NCBI GenBank assembly: GCA_013153415.1
Contig: JAADEO010000103.1
Location: 1 to 14,238 of the forward strand
Reading direction: 5' to 3'
Length of the DNA stretch: 14,238 nucleotides
From: Deltaproteobacteria bacterium
GTDB lineage: Bacteria > Desulfobacterota > Anaeroferrophillalia > Anaeroferrophillales > Tharpellaceae
Within the stretch, counting starts at the first letter, position 1; every line of letters starts with the position of its first letter. A program made the position numbers and the translations under genes. Positions 13,286-14,238 of the stretch are shown here, piece by piece. The notes under the pieces are model-generated. The model searched no databases and had not been told where the DNA came from. It worked only from the letters and a program-made list of their open reading frames with translations.

Positions 13286-14238
13286 TGTTTCAGGGTCTCA
13301 ATGATCCGGGATTGGGTTTCGCCATCCAGGAAAGGGTGCATGGGCAGGGAGAAGACTTCGCCGGCGATTTTCTCCGCCACAGGAAAATCACCCGGACCAT
13401 AGCCCAGGCCGGCAAAAGCGGGCTGCAGATGCAGAGGTACAGGATAGTGGATGGCGTAGGGAATCCCGGCCTCTCCAAGTTCGGCCAGAACCCGCTCCCG
13501 CCGCCGGCTGCGCAGGGTGTACTGGGCGAAAACCGAACGACAGTCATCTTCCACCACCGGAATCGAAAAGTTGTCCGCCAGGGCCCGGCTGTAGGTCTCG
13601 GCCACCTGGTTGCGCCGGGTGATCTCTTCCGGGAAATGGGTCAGTTTGACCAGCAGGACGGCCGCCTGCAGGGTATCAAGACGACTGTTGCAGCCGATCG
13701 CTTCATGGTAGTAACGTTTCTTCTGGCCATGATTACGCAAACAACGCAGGGTTGCCGCCATTTCTTCGTCATCGGTAAAAAGCATGCCGCCGTCGCCATA
13801 ACAGCCCAGGGGTTTGGCGGGAAAGAACGAGGTCGCCGAAAGGTCGCCGAAAGAGCCGCAGCGGCGGCCATGGTAGTCGGCGCCCAGGGACTGGGCCGCA
13901 TCCTCGATAAGCTTGAGACCGTGTTCGGCGGCGAAGGCGGAAATCTCATCGTAGGCGGCCGGATGACCATAGAGATCGACGGCAACGATCGCCCTGGTCC
14001 TGGCGGTCAAGGCCCCGGCCAGTTTCTCCGGATCAAGATTGAAAGTTCGCTCCTCGATATCGACGAATACCGGTTTCGCTCCGCACAAAGCGATGGTTTC
14101 GGCCGTGGCGATAAAGGTAAACGGGGTGGTAATAACCTCGTCTCCGGCCCCGATGCCAAAAGCCAGCAGAGCCAGCTGCAGGGCATCGGTCCCGGAAGCG
14201 CAGGCCACCGCCTGACGGCGGCCGACAAACCCCGCCAG
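13273..14238 (-). CDS. DegT/DnrJ/EryC1-family sugar aminotransferase, 5' end missing
   Basis: PLP-dependent aminotransferase that adds an amino group to a keto-nucleotide-sugar for surface polysaccharide. 321 codons are visible and the frame stays open to the window edge: the residues before ACASGTDALQLALLAF read LAGFVGRRQAV, so the GTG at 14208 is internal and roughly 40 N-terminal residues are missing. The family elements are ACASGTDALQLAL, TPFTFIATAE, VDLYGHPAAYDEI, EDAAQSLGADYHGRRCGSFG and SFFPAKPLGCYGDGGM. The PLP lysine is the Lys in FPAKPLG (codon 13815-13813). SFFPAKPLGCYGDGG most resembles WbpE/WlbC-type enzymes that aminate UDP-3-keto-GlcNAcA, but substrate cannot be fixed from sequence alone. 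The end overlaps phoH by 13 bases. Any further polysaccharide genes would lie beyond the window. Confidence 0.93.
   Translation of the reverse strand: MAGFVGRRQAVACASGTDALQLALLAFGIGAGDEVITTPFTFIATAETIALCGAKPVFVDIEERTFNLDPEKLAGALTARTRAIVAVDLYGHPAAYDEISAFAAEHGLKLIEDAAQSLGADYHGRRCGSFGDLSATSFFPAKPLGCYGDGGMLFTDDEEMAATLRCLRNHGQKKRYYHEAIGCNSRLDTLQAAVLLVKLTHFPEEITRRNQVAETYSRALADNFSIPVVEDDCRSVFAQYTLRSRRRERVLAELGEAGIPYAIHYPVPLHLQPAFAGLGYGPGDFPVAEKIAGEVFSLPMHPFLDGETQSRIIETLKQCTS

Noticed and set aside
12380..13402. 340-codon open frame on the plus strand
   Set aside because: Antisense to phoH, which carries intact Walker motifs.
13273..14208. Aminotransferase starting at the GTG at 14208
   Set aside because: The frame is open to the window edge and the residues before it (FVGRRQAV) fit the conserved DegT-family sequence, so this GTG is an internal Val codon.

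Overview
The window is GC-rich DNA from a Gram-negative bacterium in which every credible gene lies on the minus strand. Outer-envelope genes (ExbB/ExbD/TonB, FtsB, a SPOR protein, a secreted TPR protein), a stand-alone DUF39 homocysteine-biosynthesis protein and the argS-SPOR-lepA-lepB order together suggest an anaerobic deltaproteobacterial (Desulfobacterota-like) lineage. That placement is inference from gene content; there is no rRNA marker. Coding density is very high and no gene-free stretch exceeds about 200 bases.

Read in the direction of transcription (high to low coordinates), there are three blocks. Block 1 (14238 to 7630) holds the C-terminal part of a DegT/DnrJ-type sugar aminotransferase (its start is outside the window), phoH, ybeY, a DUF39 homocysteine-biosynthesis protein and a 1016-residue secreted TPR protein. 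These genes overlap or lie within 15 bases of each other, so they are probably one operon. Block 2 (7424 to 5108), after a 205-base gap, holds exbB, exbD, a 116-base gap with a GC hairpin, tonB, and an ftsB-like divisome gene whose ATG overlaps the tonB stop (ATGA). Block 3 (5103 to 1) begins with the best promoter in the window (TTGACA-17-TACAAT), overlapping the 3' end of ftsB. It has a leader with a terminator-like hairpin and a 29-codon open frame, then argS, a SPOR-domain membrane protein, lepA, lepB and the first 19 codons of an unidentified gene cut by the window edge.

Most of this is housekeeping: translation (argS, lepA), RNA metabolism (phoH, ybeY), protein export (lepB) and division or peptidoglycan (ftsB, SPOR). 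The accessory part is the proton-motive-force-driven ExbB-ExbD-TonB set beside a large periplasmic TPR protein that carries a TonB-box-like segment near its mature N-terminus, with an FtsB-like protein translationally coupled behind tonB. This could be a dedicated energised envelope machine. The other item worth testing is the argS leader, where the start codon of a short Arg-containing open frame sits inside a terminator-like stem. I see no mobile elements, CRISPR arrays, tRNAs or rRNAs. Neither candidate is shown to be a new system by the sequence alone.
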